Source of the DNA: Sphingomonas melonis
GTDB taxonomy: Bacteria > Pseudomonadota > Alphaproteobacteria > Sphingomonadales > Sphingomonadaceae
Assembly (NCBI RefSeq): GCF_013409985.1
Contig: NZ_JACCBY010000001.1
Coordinates: 434,001 to 498,000 of the forward strand
Reading direction: 5' to 3'
DNA: 64,000 nt
Below the pieces are notes generated by a model. The model made no database searches and had not been told where the DNA came from. It saw nothing but the letters and a program-made list of their open reading frames with translations. The position numbers and the translations under genes are program-made. Numbering within the stretch: position 1 is the stretch's first letter; each line of letters opens with the position of its first letter. This document shows, one piece after another, positions 55,291 through 63,340 of this stretch.

Positions 55291-56031
55291 TCACAACGTA
55301 TAGCCGCCGTCGCTGACCAGGCAGGCGCCGGTGATCAGCGTCGCCGCGTCGGAGAGCAGGAAGCCGATCTGCGCGGCGATTTCCTCCGGCTTGGCATAGC
55401 GGCCGAGCGGCGTCGCCAGCGCGGCGAGTTCGGCGAAGGCGGCATCGCGGCCGACCGCGGCGACCCGGTCGGCGAACATCGGGATCGCGTCCCACACCGG
55501 CGTCTCGACCCCGGCCGGAGCGATCGCATTCACCCGGATGCCGCGCGGCGCGCCTTCCTTGGCGGCGACCTTGGCCAGATGGATCAGCGCCGCCTTCGAC
55601 GCGCCATAGGCCGCGACGCCGGCCTCCGCCTTGATCCCCACCGCCGAGGCGGTCGCGACGATCGCGCCACCGCCGTGCATCGCGCGCAGCGCCGCCCGCA
55701 GCGTCAGGAACGCACCGTCCAGATTGACGCTGAGGATGCGCCGCCATTCGGCGAGAGGGAGATCGGCGATCGGCCCCGCCCCGGCGACCCCTGCATTGAT
55801 CACCGCGCCATCGATCCCGGCGAGGCGAGGCGCGGCCTCGTCCCAGAAGCCTTCGTCGGCGACATCGCCGACCAGTGCCTCGACCGGGCAGGACAGCGCG
55901 ATCCGCGCCAGCGCCGCCGCGTCCCGATCGACTATCACGAGCCGGTCGGCACCATGCGCCGCGAGATGCTGCGCGGTGGCGAGGCCGATGCCGGAGGCGG
56001 CACCGGTAACGAGGATCTGGCGACAGGGCAT
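55291..56031 (-). CDS. SDR-family oxidoreductase
   Basis: A 246-residue classical short-chain dehydrogenase. The nucleotide loop is TGAASGIGLA at about 7-16, an Asp ending strand 2 (VIVDRDA) indicates NAD preference, NAGVAG follows, and the active site comprises the Ser in ATASAVG and YGASK. The C-terminal GACLVSDGGYTL is typical. The substrate is not evident. It ends exactly against the bestrophin gene (convergent). The upstream response-regulator gene is 36 nt away on the same strand. Confidence 0.93.
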   Translation of the reverse strand: MPCRQILVTGAASGIGLATAQHLAAHGADRLVIVDRDAAALARIALSCPVEALVGDVADEGFWDEAAPRLAGIDGAVINAGVAGAGPIADLPLAEWRRILSVNLDGAFLTLRAALRAMHGGGAIVATASAVGIKAEAGVAAYGASKAALIHLAKVAAKEGAPRGIRVNAIAPAGVETPVWDAIPMFADRVAAVGRDAAFAELAALATPLGRYAKPEEIAAQIGFLLSDAATLITGACLVSDGGYTL

Positions 56032-56067
56032 CAGTCGAGGCTAGCGCCGCCCCGTCGCCGATGGAAG

Positions 56068-57486
56068 TCAGGCGGCGTTGTCGATACCGAGTTCGCCGAG
56101 CTTGCGGTACAGCGTCGAGCGGCCGATGCCGAGCCGGCGCGCCACCTCGGTCATCCGGCCCCGGTAATGGCCGATGGCGAGCCGGATCACGTCGGCCTCG
56201 ATATCCTCGAGCGGGCGCAGATTGCCGTCCGGCCGGAACAGGGTGATGCCCCCGGCCGACGCGCTGGCCGAGCCGGTGGTGCCGACGCGGCGATCGCCGA
56301 GCGCGGCGATCTGCGGGAAGTCGGCCCGGGTCAGCGCCGCGCCCTCGCAGAGCACGGCGGCGCGGAACAGCGCATTCTGCAACTGCCGGACATTGCCGGG
56401 CCAGTCATATTGCACCAGCAACGCCAGGGCGTCGTCGGTGATGCCGAGCGGGCGCAGGCCCGGCTGCTGCGCGATCCGCGCGAGCAGATGGCGGGCAAGC
56501 GCCGGCACGTCGCCCAGCCGCTCGCGCAGTGGCGGGATCGTCACCTGCACGACGTTGAGCCGGTAATAGAGGTCTTCGCGGAACCGGCCCGCCTCGACCT
56601 CCTGGAGCAGCTTCTTGTTGGTCGCGGCGATGACGCGGACGTCGACCTCGCGGCCGTGCCGCGCGCCGATCGGCTGGATCACGCCCGATTGCAGGACGTG
56701 CAGCAGCTTCGCCTGCGTCTCCAGCGGCATCTCGCCGATCTCGTCGATCAGGATGGTGCCGCCGTCGGCGTCGACGAACTTGCCGATCTTGCGTTCGAAC
56801 GCGCCGGTGAAGGCGCCCTTCTCGTGTCCGAACAGCTCCGATTCGACTAGGTTGCCGGGAATGGCGCCGCAATTAACCGTGATCATCGGCTTCTTCGATC
56901 GCGGCGAGGCGGCGTGGATCGCATCGGCGACCACCTCCTTGCCGACACCGCTCTCGCCCTCGACCAGCACCGACACCCGGGCGCGCGCCGCCTTGGCGGC
57001 GATCGCCAGCGCGGCGCGGAAATCGGGCGACGAGCCGACGATTTCGTCGAAGGCGAGCAGCGCCGGAATCTTCTCGGTCAGCGGCCGCAGCTCGCCGACC
57101 GCGGTGCCCGCCACGGCCGATTCGAGCGCGGCGAGCAGCCGTTCGGGCGCGAGCGGCTTGACCAGGAAGTCGGTCGCCCCGGCGCGCATCGCCGCCACCG
57201 CATGCGCCACCGAGCCGTTGGCGGTCACGAGCAGCACCGGCAGGGCCGGGCGCCGCTCGCGCAGCTCGGCGATCAGCGGCGCGGCATCCGCATCGGGCGC
57301 CCAATGGTCGAGCAGGATGGCGTCGAGCTGCATGCCATCCTGCGTGCCGAGCTGGGCGAGCGCCATCTCGCCGTCGGAGGCGAAGATCGATCGCCACCCG
57401 GCGCGGGCGGCGAGCGCCGACACCAGGCGGCGCTGGGCAGGCTCGTCGTCAATCAGCAAAAGCAGGCGCTGTCCGTTGCGCGTCAT
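56068..57486 (-). CDS. Sigma-54-dependent response regulator, NtrC type
   Basis: A 472-residue regulator with a full receiver domain (acidic pair D13/D14, phospho-acceptor D60 in ILLDHWAPD, K110 in FLVKPL), an AAA+ domain with Walker A GESGVGKE at 177-184 and the sigma-54 loop GAFTGA at 224-229, and a Fis-type HTH at the C-terminus (EVARRLGIGRSTLYRKLGEL). No cognate histidine kinase is encoded next to it. It differs from the flagellar activator by its intact receiver. The target genes are unknown. Confidence 0.93.
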   Translation of the reverse strand: MTRNGQRLLLLIDDEPAQRRLVSALAARAGWRSIFASDGEMALAQLGTQDGMQLDAILLDHWAPDADAAPLIAELRERRPALPVLLVTANGSVAHAVAAMRAGATDFLVKPLAPERLLAALESAVAGTAVGELRPLTEKIPALLAFDEIVGSSPDFRAALAIAAKAARARVSVLVEGESGVGKEVVADAIHAASPRSKKPMITVNCGAIPGNLVESELFGHEKGAFTGAFERKIGKFVDADGGTILIDEIGEMPLETQAKLLHVLQSGVIQPIGARHGREVDVRVIAATNKKLLQEVEAGRFREDLYYRLNVVQVTIPPLRERLGDVPALARHLLARIAQQPGLRPLGITDDALALLVQYDWPGNVRQLQNALFRAAVLCEGAALTRADFPQIAALGDRRVGTTGSASASAGGITLFRPDGNLRPLEDIEADVIRLAIGHYRGRMTEVARRLGIGRSTLYRKLGELGIDNAA

Positions 57487-57640
57487 GGTCTATTCCTGTC
57501 CCGGTTCGGGGCAGGTGATACAATGCACGAGTAAAGGCGACCTTAAACCCCCGATGCGGCGGCCCGCCTTGACGGCTGCGACGCTTTGCGGGCAGGTATC
57601 GGCCACAATGGCGCATACGCCAGGAGCAGACGAGGGTTGG

Positions 57641-57766
57641 ATGATGGCCGGCAATGGTGATTTGAAGGCGCATGAATCGACCTATTCAAGCGTCACGAAG
57701 ATGCTGTTCTGGGGCGCCATCGCCTGCGCGGTCATCGTCGCGCTGGTGATCTGGCTGATCGCCTAG
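57641..57766 (+). CDS. aa3-type cytochrome c oxidase subunit IV
   Basis: A 41-residue single-helix membrane protein: a short hydrophilic N-terminus (NGDLKAHESTYSSVTKM) then one transmembrane helix (LFWGAIACAVIVALVIWLIA). This is the pattern of the bacterial aa3 oxidase subunit IV family, a small accessory subunit packed against the oxidase core. GAGGG precedes the tandem ATGATG. In sphingomonads it is commonly found directly ahead of pntAA, as here (10 nt). No other oxidase subunit gene is in the window. Confidence 0.9.
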   Translation: MMAGNGDLKAHESTYSSVTKMLFWGAIACAVIVALVIWLIA

Positions 57767-57776
57767 GCCCGCCGAC

Positions 57777-58898
57777 ATGAAGATCGCCGTCCTCAAGGAA
57801 CATGCAGACGGCGAGCGGCGGGTCGCCGCCACGCCGGAAACCGTCCGGAAGTTCGCCGCCCTGGGCGCGCGTGTCGCGATCGAGGCCGGTGCCGGGATCG
57901 CCGCTAGTTACACCGATCAGGCCTATGCTGACGCCGGCGCCATCGTCGCCGATCGCGGGGCGACCATGGCGGGGGCGGACATCATCCTTGGCGTGCAGGG
58001 CCCCGATCCAGCCGACCTCGCGGCGGCCGCTTCCGGAGCGTGGATCGTCGCCGGTCTCAACCCCTTTGGCGAGCGCGCCCGTATCGAGGCCTATGCCGCC
58101 GCCGGCTTCGAGGCGCTGGCGATGGAGTTCATGCCGCGCATCACCCGCGCCCAGTCGATGGACATATTGTCGTCCCAGTCCAACCTCGCCGGCTACAAGG
58201 CGGTGCTCGACGCCGCGTCGGAATATGGCCGCGCCTTTCCGATGATGATGACCGCCGCGGGGACAATATCCGCCGCCAAGGCGTTCGTGATGGGTGTCGG
58301 CGTCGCGGGACTGCAGGCGATCGCCACCGCGCGGCGGCTGGGTGCGCAGGTGTCCGCCACCGACGTCCGCGCCGCGACTCGCGAGCAGATCCAGTCGCTC
58401 GGCGCCAAGCCGGTCTTCGTCGAGAATGTCGCCGGCATCGAGGGCGAGGGGACCGGCGGCTATGCCGGCGAGATGAGCGACGCATATAAGGCGGCGCAGG
58501 CCGAACTCGTCTCCAGCCATATCGCCAAGCAGGATATCGTCATCACGACCGCGCTGATCCCCGGCCGCCCGGCGCCGCGGCTGATCAGCGACGCGCAGGT
58601 CGCCTCGATGAAGCCGGGTAGCGTGATCGTCGACCTCGCGGTCGAGCAGGGCGGCAATGTCGAGGGCGCGGTGGCGGGCGAGATCGTCGAGCGGCACGGC
58701 GTGCGCATCATCGGTCACCGCAACATGGCGTCGCGCCTGCCCGCCGACGCCTCGGCGCTGTTCAGCCGCAACCTCTACAATTTCCTGTCGACCTTCTGGG
58801 ACAAGGACGCCGGTCGTCCGGTGCTCGACGCCGAGATCGGCGATGCGATACGGCTGACCAGGGGCGGGCAGATCGTCAACCCGCGGTTGCTGTCATAG
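57777..58898 (+). CDS. pntAA: NAD(P) transhydrogenase, alpha subunit part 1
   Basis: A 373-residue soluble NAD(H)-binding subunit (domain I) of the proton-translocating transhydrogenase. Motifs include the N-terminal MKIAVLKEHADGERRVAATPETV, an SQSNLAGYKAVL block, MTAAGTISAAKAFVMGVGVAGLQAIATARRLGAQV (nucleotide-binding fold) and VIVDLAVEQGGNVEG. It lacks the membrane helices, which are encoded separately as pntAB, the split arrangement usual in alphaproteobacteria. It begins an operon with pntAB and pntB. Confidence 0.96.
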   Translation: MKIAVLKEHADGERRVAATPETVRKFAALGARVAIEAGAGIAASYTDQAYADAGAIVADRGATMAGADIILGVQGPDPADLAAAASGAWIVAGLNPFGERARIEAYAAAGFEALAMEFMPRITRAQSMDILSSQSNLAGYKAVLDAASEYGRAFPMMMTAAGTISAAKAFVMGVGVAGLQAIATARRLGAQVSATDVRAATREQIQSLGAKPVFVENVAGIEGEGTGGYAGEMSDAYKAAQAELVSSHIAKQDIVITTALIPGRPAPRLISDAQVASMKPGSVIVDLAVEQGGNVEGAVAGEIVERHGVRIIGHRNMASRLPADASALFSRNLYNFLSTFWDKDAGRPVLDAEIGDAIRLTRGGQIVNPRLLS

Positions 58899-59050
58899 AC
58901 CGTGGAGGCCGACGCCCTTCTCGGCCGGATGCGGCGGAACCAGCGTTGGCGAACGCCTATGATGCGGTACGTGGCTGGATCGAGGCGGCCGAAGAGATCG
59001 GGCATCCGGTATCATCACCGCACCGCATCGCCGCCTGAAGGAGTGGGATT

Positions 59051-59350
59051 ATGGACTTCGTAGCGATCCTGTCGATCTTCGCACTGGCGTGCTTCGTCGG
59101 CTATTATGTCGTCTGGTCGGTGACGCCGGCGTTGCACACGCCGCTGATGGCGGTGACCAACGCCATCTCCAGCGTGATCATCGTCGGCGCGCTGATCGCC
59201 GGCGCGGCGGCGGGAAGCACTGCGTCGAAATGGCTCGGGCTGCTCGGCGTCGTGCTCGCCAGCATCAATATCTTCGGCGGCTTCGCGGTCACCCAGCGGA
59301 TGCTGGCGATGTACAGGAAGAAGGACCGGCCGGCGCCGGCGAAGCACTGA
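59051..59350 (+). CDS. pntAB: NAD(P) transhydrogenase, alpha subunit part 2 (membrane)
   Basis: A 99-residue membrane protein with three helices (about 5-27, 36-55 and 60-82), containing [32 protein letters not shown] and the [15 protein letters not shown] end, which are characteristic of the PntA membrane part. It supplies the first helices of the proton channel. A GGAG Shine-Dalgarno is present. The 152-nt gap after pntAA holds no coding region that I can support. Confidence 0.95.
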   Translation: MDFVAILSIFALACFVGYYVVWSVTPALHTPLMAVTNAISSVIIVGALIAGAAAGSTASKWLGLLGVVLASINIFGGFAVTQRMLAMYRKKDRPAPAKH

Positions 59351-59391
59351 CGGGCGCAGCCCACACCGACACATGACGATCCGGGGGTAGG

Positions 59392-60945
59392 ATGGAACAC
59401 GCAACCGCAGGCAGCTCGTTCGCAGCGCTCGCCTATCTGATCGCCGGGATCTGCTTCATCCTCGCGCTCCGTGGCCTCTCGTCGCCGACGTCGAGCCAGA
59501 GCGGCAACCGTTTCGGCATGATCGGCATGACCATCGCGGTGGTGACGACGTTGGTCACGCATCTTCCCGGCCGTATGCAGCCCCCAGGGAAGAGTCAGTT
59601 ATGTAGCCAGCTGCATACTGCTGCGGGCAGCGGCGAGCCCGTTTGTCACACATTCATCCATTCACCTGCGTTCGCCTTGGACTGGACGACGATCGGACTG
59701 ATCCTAGCCGCGATCGGTATCGGCGCGGTCATCGGCATCACCACCGCGCGGCGGATCGCGATGACCGCGATGCCGCAGCTCGTCGCCGCCTTCCACAGCC
59801 TCGTCGGGCTCGCCGCGGTGCTGGTCGCCGCAGCAGCCTTTCTCAACCCGATCGCCTTCGGCATCGCCGACATGGTGATCCCGATGCTGGGCCGGCCCTT
59901 TGCGGCGATCCATCCGGTCAGCCGGATTGAGATGGGGCTGGGCGTCGCGATCGGCGCGATCACCTTCTCGGGCTCGGTGATCGCCTTCCTCAAGCTCAAC
60001 GGCACGATGGGCGGCAAGCCGATCCTGCTGCCCGGCCGCCACGTCATCAACCTCGGCGTGCTCGCCGCGATCCTGCTGCTGATCGTCGCCTTCACGCAGG
60101 ACCAGAGCCCCTGGATCTTCTGGACGATCACCATCCTCAGCTTCGCGATCGGCTTCCTGCTGATCATCCCGATCGGCGGCGCGGACATGCCGGTCGTGGT
60201 CAGCATGCTCAACAGCTATTCGGGCTGGGCGGCGGCGGCGATGGGGTTCACGCTGCACAACAGCGCCATGATCATCACCGGCGCGCTGGTCGGCTCGTCC
60301 GGCGCGATCCTCAGCTACATCATGTGCCGCGCGATGAACCGCAGCTTCGTGTCCGTCATCGCCGGCGGCTTCGGCGCGGAGAGCGGCGGCAGCGGCGACG
60401 CCGCCCGGATCGACCGGCCGTGGAAGCGCGGCAGCGCCGAAGATGCGGCCTTCCTGATGAGCCAGGCCGAACAGGTCATCATCGTTCCCGGTTATGGCAT
60501 GGCGGTCGCGCAGGCACAGCATGCGCTGCGCGAAATGGCCGACAAGTTGAAGGCGCACGGCGTCCGCGTCAAATACGCCATCCATCCGGTCGCCGGCCGC
60601 ATGCCGGGTCATATGAACGTGCTGCTCGCCGAAGCCAACGTGCCCTATGACGAGGTGTTCGAGCTGGAAGACATCAATTCCGAGTTCGCGCAGACCGACG
60701 TCGCCTTCGTCATCGGCGCCAACGATGTCACCAACCCCGCCGCCAAGACCGACAAAAGCTCGCCCATTTACGGCATGCCGGTGCTCGATGTCGAAAAGGC
60801 GAAGACCGTGCTGTTCATCAAGCGATCGATGGGCGGCGTCGGCTATGCCGGTGTCGATAACGACGTGTTCTACAGAGACAATACGATGATGCTCCTCGCC
60901 GACGCCAAGAAGATGGTCGAGGAGATCGTCAAGTCGCTCGACTGA
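59392..60945 (+). CDS. pntB: NAD(P) transhydrogenase, beta subunit, with an unusual loop insertion
   Basis: A 517-residue protein. The N-terminal part is the membrane domain (eight to nine helices) and the C-terminal 180 residues form the NADP(H)-binding domain III (VIIVPGYGMAVAQAQHALREM, IHPVAGRMPGHMNVLLAEANV, GANDVTNPAAKT). Catalysis couples proton re-entry to reduction of NADP by NADH. The loop after helix 2 (about residues 58-97) is longer than usual and includes two Cys (71, 85); its DNA has less GC-biased codons and an 8-bp inverted repeat. Reading frame is unbroken. Confidence 0.95.
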   Translation: MEHATAGSSFAALAYLIAGICFILALRGLSSPTSSQSGNRFGMIGMTIAVVTTLVTHLPGRMQPPGKSQLCSQLHTAAGSGEPVCHTFIHSPAFALDWTTIGLILAAIGIGAVIGITTARRIAMTAMPQLVAAFHSLVGLAAVLVAAAAFLNPIAFGIADMVIPMLGRPFAAIHPVSRIEMGLGVAIGAITFSGSVIAFLKLNGTMGGKPILLPGRHVINLGVLAAILLLIVAFTQDQSPWIFWTITILSFAIGFLLIIPIGGADMPVVVSMLNSYSGWAAAAMGFTLHNSAMIITGALVGSSGAILSYIMCRAMNRSFVSVIAGGFGAESGGSGDAARIDRPWKRGSAEDAAFLMSQAEQVIIVPGYGMAVAQAQHALREMADKLKAHGVRVKYAIHPVAGRMPGHMNVLLAEANVPYDEVFELEDINSEFAQTDVAFVIGANDVTNPAAKTDKSSPIYGMPVLDVEKAKTVLFIKRSMGGVGYAGVDNDVFYRDNTMMLLADAKKMVEEIVKSLD

Positions 60946-60989
60946 GTCTAGGGTGCATCCGTTTCGGAGGTGATAAGGTCTGGTGGATG

Positions 60990-61016
60990 TTTTCGCGCGT
61001 GGCAGTGGCGCGAAAA
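60990..61016. promoter_or_regulatory. Inverted repeat upstream of the winged-helix regulator, possible operator
   Basis: TTTTCGCGC (60990-60998) and GCGCGAAAA (61008-61016) are perfect inverse copies separated by 9 nt, 50 nt ahead of the next start codon. The spacing between arm centres (18 nt) would suit a dimeric winged-helix regulator, possibly the product of the next gene itself. Confidence 0.45.
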
Positions 61017-61065
61017 TGGAGGTGAATCAGCGCGAACCGTTTTGCGTGCTGCTTATCCTGACAGC

Positions 61066-62076
61066 ATGGGGATCGCGACGTTTGCTGAAGCCGAGACGAT
61101 GGATTGCCGGGCGCGGTCCTATACCGATCGAGGCCGGCCCGTGCTGCTGATCGCCGAGCCCGCCGCCGCGGCGCCGTTCGAGGCCGCGATCGCGCGCGTC
61201 GGTGCGCGGCTGCTGCAGCGGATCGGCTGGGCCGACGTCGCCGCGACGCTGCCAATGCTGGCGGGGCGGCCGACCATCGTCGCAGAGGCCAGCGCCATCG
61301 ATCCCGTCGTGCTCGACACGGTGCTGCCGCTCGTTACGGCGCACATGATGGCCAACGATGTTTCCGCCGTGATCGCATTCGACGAGCCGCACCTCGACCT
61401 CGTCGCGCGCCATTTGCTCGGCCTGTCGGCGGACATGCTCTGCCGTCCGACCGCGGAGCAGCGGGTGGCGAGTCTCGCCGCGACGCTCCGTCCGCCGCTG
61501 CCGGCGCTGCACGACCGCCTGCGCGACGCGGTGCAGACCGATCGCGAGCCGTTCCAATATGACGGGCGCGACAGCGCGGAGGAGCGGCTCCGGCGACTGA
61601 CCGAGGGGATGGAGCGCATCTCGCGCTTCGCCGCCGACGTGATGCGCCACAGCGGCGTGCCCGCCGACCTCGGCGACCGTCGCACCGCCTACGACAGCGA
61701 GCCGGCGACGGCCGGCCTGCCGGTGCGCGCGCAGGATGTCCGCCGCGTCATCCACCGCCGGCAGTTGCGCAGCAAGTTTTTCGGCCAGTTCGGCGGCGAG
61801 GCGCTGTTCGAGGACCCGGCGTGGGACATGCTGCTCGACCTGTTCGCCGCCGAGCTGGAGGGGGTGCAGGTCAGCGTGTCCAGCCTGTGCATCGCCGCGG
61901 GCGTCGCGCCGACCACGGCGCTGCGCTGGATCGCCAAGATGACCGAGATGGAGCTGTTCATCCGCCACCCCGACCCCGCCGACCGCCGCCGCGCCTTCAT
62001 GACGCTCTCCCCCCGCGCCAGCGAGGCGATGCACGCCTATATGATCGCGCTGCGGAAGATCGAGGCGGCGGGGTGA
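61066..62076 (+). CDS. MarR-like winged-helix regulator with N-terminal extension
   Basis: A 336-residue protein. The first 190 residues resemble a small alpha/beta receiver-like domain (VLLIAEPAAAAPFEAAIARVGARLL) but without clear phosphorylation residues. The C-terminal 100 residues form a winged HTH (VSSLCIAAGVAPTTALRWIAKM, then a wing with HPDPADRRRAFMTLS), as in MarR proteins. The start is uncertain: ATG 61066 has no good Shine-Dalgarno. It is the last host gene before the tRNA-Val fragment. A perfect inverted repeat lies upstream (60990-61016). Confidence 0.72.
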   Translation: MGIATFAEAETMDCRARSYTDRGRPVLLIAEPAAAAPFEAAIARVGARLLQRIGWADVAATLPMLAGRPTIVAEASAIDPVVLDTVLPLVTAHMMANDVSAVIAFDEPHLDLVARHLLGLSADMLCRPTAEQRVASLAATLRPPLPALHDRLRDAVQTDREPFQYDGRDSAEERLRRLTEGMERISRFAADVMRHSGVPADLGDRRTAYDSEPATAGLPVRAQDVRRVIHRRQLRSKFFGQFGGEALFEDPAWDMLLDLFAAELEGVQVSVSSLCIAAGVAPTTALRWIAKMTEMELFIRHPDPADRRRAFMTLSPRASEAMHAYMIALRKIEAAG

Positions 62077-62082
62077 TCCTCC

Positions 62083-62133
62083 CCCCTTGCGGATCGCCGT
62101 CAGCTTTGGCAGGGCAGGCGAACCCGCAAGGGG
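62083..62133 (+). terminator. Hairpin after the regulator, touching the tRNA-Val 5' end
   Basis: CCCCTTGCGG (62083-62092) pairs with CCGCAAGGGG (62124-62133) across a 31-nt loop. The right arm overlaps the first two bases of the tRNA acceptor stem. It lies just after the regulator stop but has no T tract, so a termination role is uncertain; alternatively it is a family C-like repeat. Confidence 0.4.
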
Positions 62134-62175
62134 GCGATTAGCTCAGTTGGTAGAGCGTCTCGTTTACACCGAGAG
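62132..62175 (+). pseudogene. 5' part of tRNA-Val (anticodon TAC), truncated by an insertion
   Basis: GGGCGAT (62132-62138, acceptor 5' strand), D-arm GCTC-AGTTGGTA-GAGC, and the anticodon arm TCTCG / CGAGA with loop TTTACAC (anticodon TAC at 62165-62167) match a normal tRNA-Val gene exactly. After about 62175 the expected variable loop, T-arm and acceptor 3' strand (ATCGCCC) are missing, replaced by unrelated sequence that does not fold into a tRNA 3' half. The transition coincides with the change to small phage-like genes, so this is read as the left attachment junction of an integrated element. The complete gene may be restored at its other end. Confidence 0.8.
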
Positions 62176-62233
62176 ATCAGCCCCAAGATACACGGTTCTA
62201 AGCCACTTTGCTTCGCGAACGGAGTGGCAACAG

Positions 62234-62530
62234 ATGCAGAACAATCCCGAATTTGCGGTCCATCCGCGGACCATTAATCAGACGGTCGTATTGACCGATG
62301 TTTACCCAAAGCTACGTGTGCCAGTGCCTGACGACGGCGAGTGGCTGGACTTCTTCATCGCTGACACCACGGCGCGCTATTCGCTGTACTGGCGCTTGAA
62401 CGATGGTTCGCGCGTCGATCCCGACACCGTAGAGTTCGGTCTGATATCGAGCCACAAGAGCATGCAGAGGGCGCAGTCGAAAGCCGCTTGGCTTATCCAT
62501 TCGCAGCTTATGTTGGGGCTAGCAGCATGA
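62234..62530 (+). CDS. Hypothetical protein, integrated-element gene 1
   Basis: A 98-residue protein of unknown family, first gene inside the presumed element. ATG 62234 has a GGAG Shine-Dalgarno 10 nt upstream. A longer frame would read through the tRNA fragment and is rejected. The protein is soluble, with Trp/Tyr-rich segments (DGEWLDFFIADTTARYSLYWRL) and no signal peptide. Codon choice is less GC-biased than in the host genes. Its stop overlaps the next start (ATGA). Confidence 0.7.
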   Translation: MQNNPEFAVHPRTINQTVVLTDVYPKLRVPVPDDGEWLDFFIADTTARYSLYWRLNDGSRVDPDTVEFGLISSHKSMQRAQSKAAWLIHSQLMLGLAA

Positions 62531-62871
62531 GCGGCGTCTGCGCAACATGCGGCTTTCCTTGGGGGATAGATGCCATTCGGCATTCGGACATGTGCGACGG
62601 TCGCCGCCTTGCCATCGCTGATGACGCGGTCGCCGAGATGCTGACGCAAACTGACGAGCAAATTCTTGCCTCCTCCACGCCAGAGGAAATCGATGCCGCC
62701 TGTAAGCTGCACGGCTCAATCATGGCCACCAGTGAACGCATGTCTGTCATCGCCTTTCTCCGCAACGGCGGCCAGACGATTAGGGGGCAGTGGTTCGCGT
62801 GGGACATGGAGATGCGTGGCTACGCCAAAAGCTTCGCAGACATGATCGAGCGGGAGGACCACAACCAATGA
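62527..62871 (+). CDS. Hypothetical protein with possible zinc-binding N-terminus
   Basis: A 114-residue protein of unknown family. The N-terminus shows C5-x2-C8 and, after ten residues, H19-x3-C23 (MSGVCATCGFPW...RHSDMC), a spacing able to bind one zinc ion. The remainder is helical and acidic. It overlaps both neighbours by four bases (ATGA at each end), the compact style of phage accessory gene runs. No function can be assigned. Confidence 0.65.
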   Translation: MSGVCATCGFPWGIDAIRHSDMCDGRRLAIADDAVAEMLTQTDEQILASSTPEEIDAACKLHGSIMATSERMSVIAFLRNGGQTIRGQWFAWDMEMRGYAKSFADMIEREDHNQ

Positions 62872-63035
62872 CGCAGGAAGTCGCGCCCACGCTCTACGCC
62901 GCTTTGGTCGAGGCAAAGAAGGCCTTGTGGATGGAGCACCGCCACATGTGGAACCTCGAAGACTTCAACAATTTCGCCGTCGTGCAGCAGATTAATGCTG
63001 CCCTGACGCGCGCCGATGGAAAGGTCCGTCCATGA
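62868..63035 (+). CDS. Hypothetical small protein, element gene 3
   Basis: A 55-residue protein (starts MTQEVAPTLYAALVEAKKAL) predicted to be mostly helical, with an aromatic centre (WMEHRHMWNLEDFNNF). ATG 62868 overlaps the previous stop, and its own stop overlaps the next start. No family is recognised. Confidence 0.6.
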   Translation: MTQEVAPTLYAALVEAKKALWMEHRHMWNLEDFNNFAVVQQINAALTRADGKVRP

Positions 63036-63340
63036 GCGACAATATGCCTGTAGCGTGTCCGAACGTTCGCACGGAATGGGACATGGCTCTGTCCGCTATC
63101 GCAGCCGGCAACGCTGCTACGCTCGACGTTGCTGAGGCAATGCGCGGTGACATGCCGATCGGAGACAACCTCCGCCATCGCGAGACGGCTTACCAGATGG
63201 CCGACGCGCTCCGCTCGGTTCTCGCGCTGCTGCATGGCGCACCGCCTGAATATGAGAACCTCGACCAGCGAGGGCAGTACGATGACGGCTGCCGGCTGCT
63301 CGTCGCGGTTCAAGAATACCTTGAGGGGTGGGAAGCATGA
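63032..63340 (+). CDS. Hypothetical protein, element gene 4
   Basis: A 102-residue soluble, acidic, mainly helical protein beginning MSDNMPVACPNVRTEWDM. No motif is recognised. It is coupled to both neighbours by ATGA overlaps. A pattern of two related helices (MALSAIAAGNAATLDVAEAM and YQMADALRSVLALLHGA) suggests a small helical bundle. Confidence 0.65.
   Translation: MSDNMPVACPNVRTEWDMALSAIAAGNAATLDVAEAMRGDMPIGDNLRHRETAYQMADALRSVLALLHGAPPEYENLDQRGQYDDGCRLLVAVQEYLEGWEA

Noticed and set aside
58899-59050. A small gene between pntAA and pntAB
   Set aside because: All frames give Arg-rich, unstructured products without a Shine-Dalgarno or overlap logic.
59560-59690. The extra pntB segment as an intein
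   Set aside because: About 40 residues is far too short and no splicing motifs (N-terminal Cys/Ser block, C-terminal HN) are visible.
62132-62210. An intact tRNA-Val, or one interrupted by a group I intron
   Set aside because: No ATCGCCC acceptor strand or matching T-arm is found downstream, the break lies after and not inside the anticodon loop, and protein-coding genes start within 60 nt.
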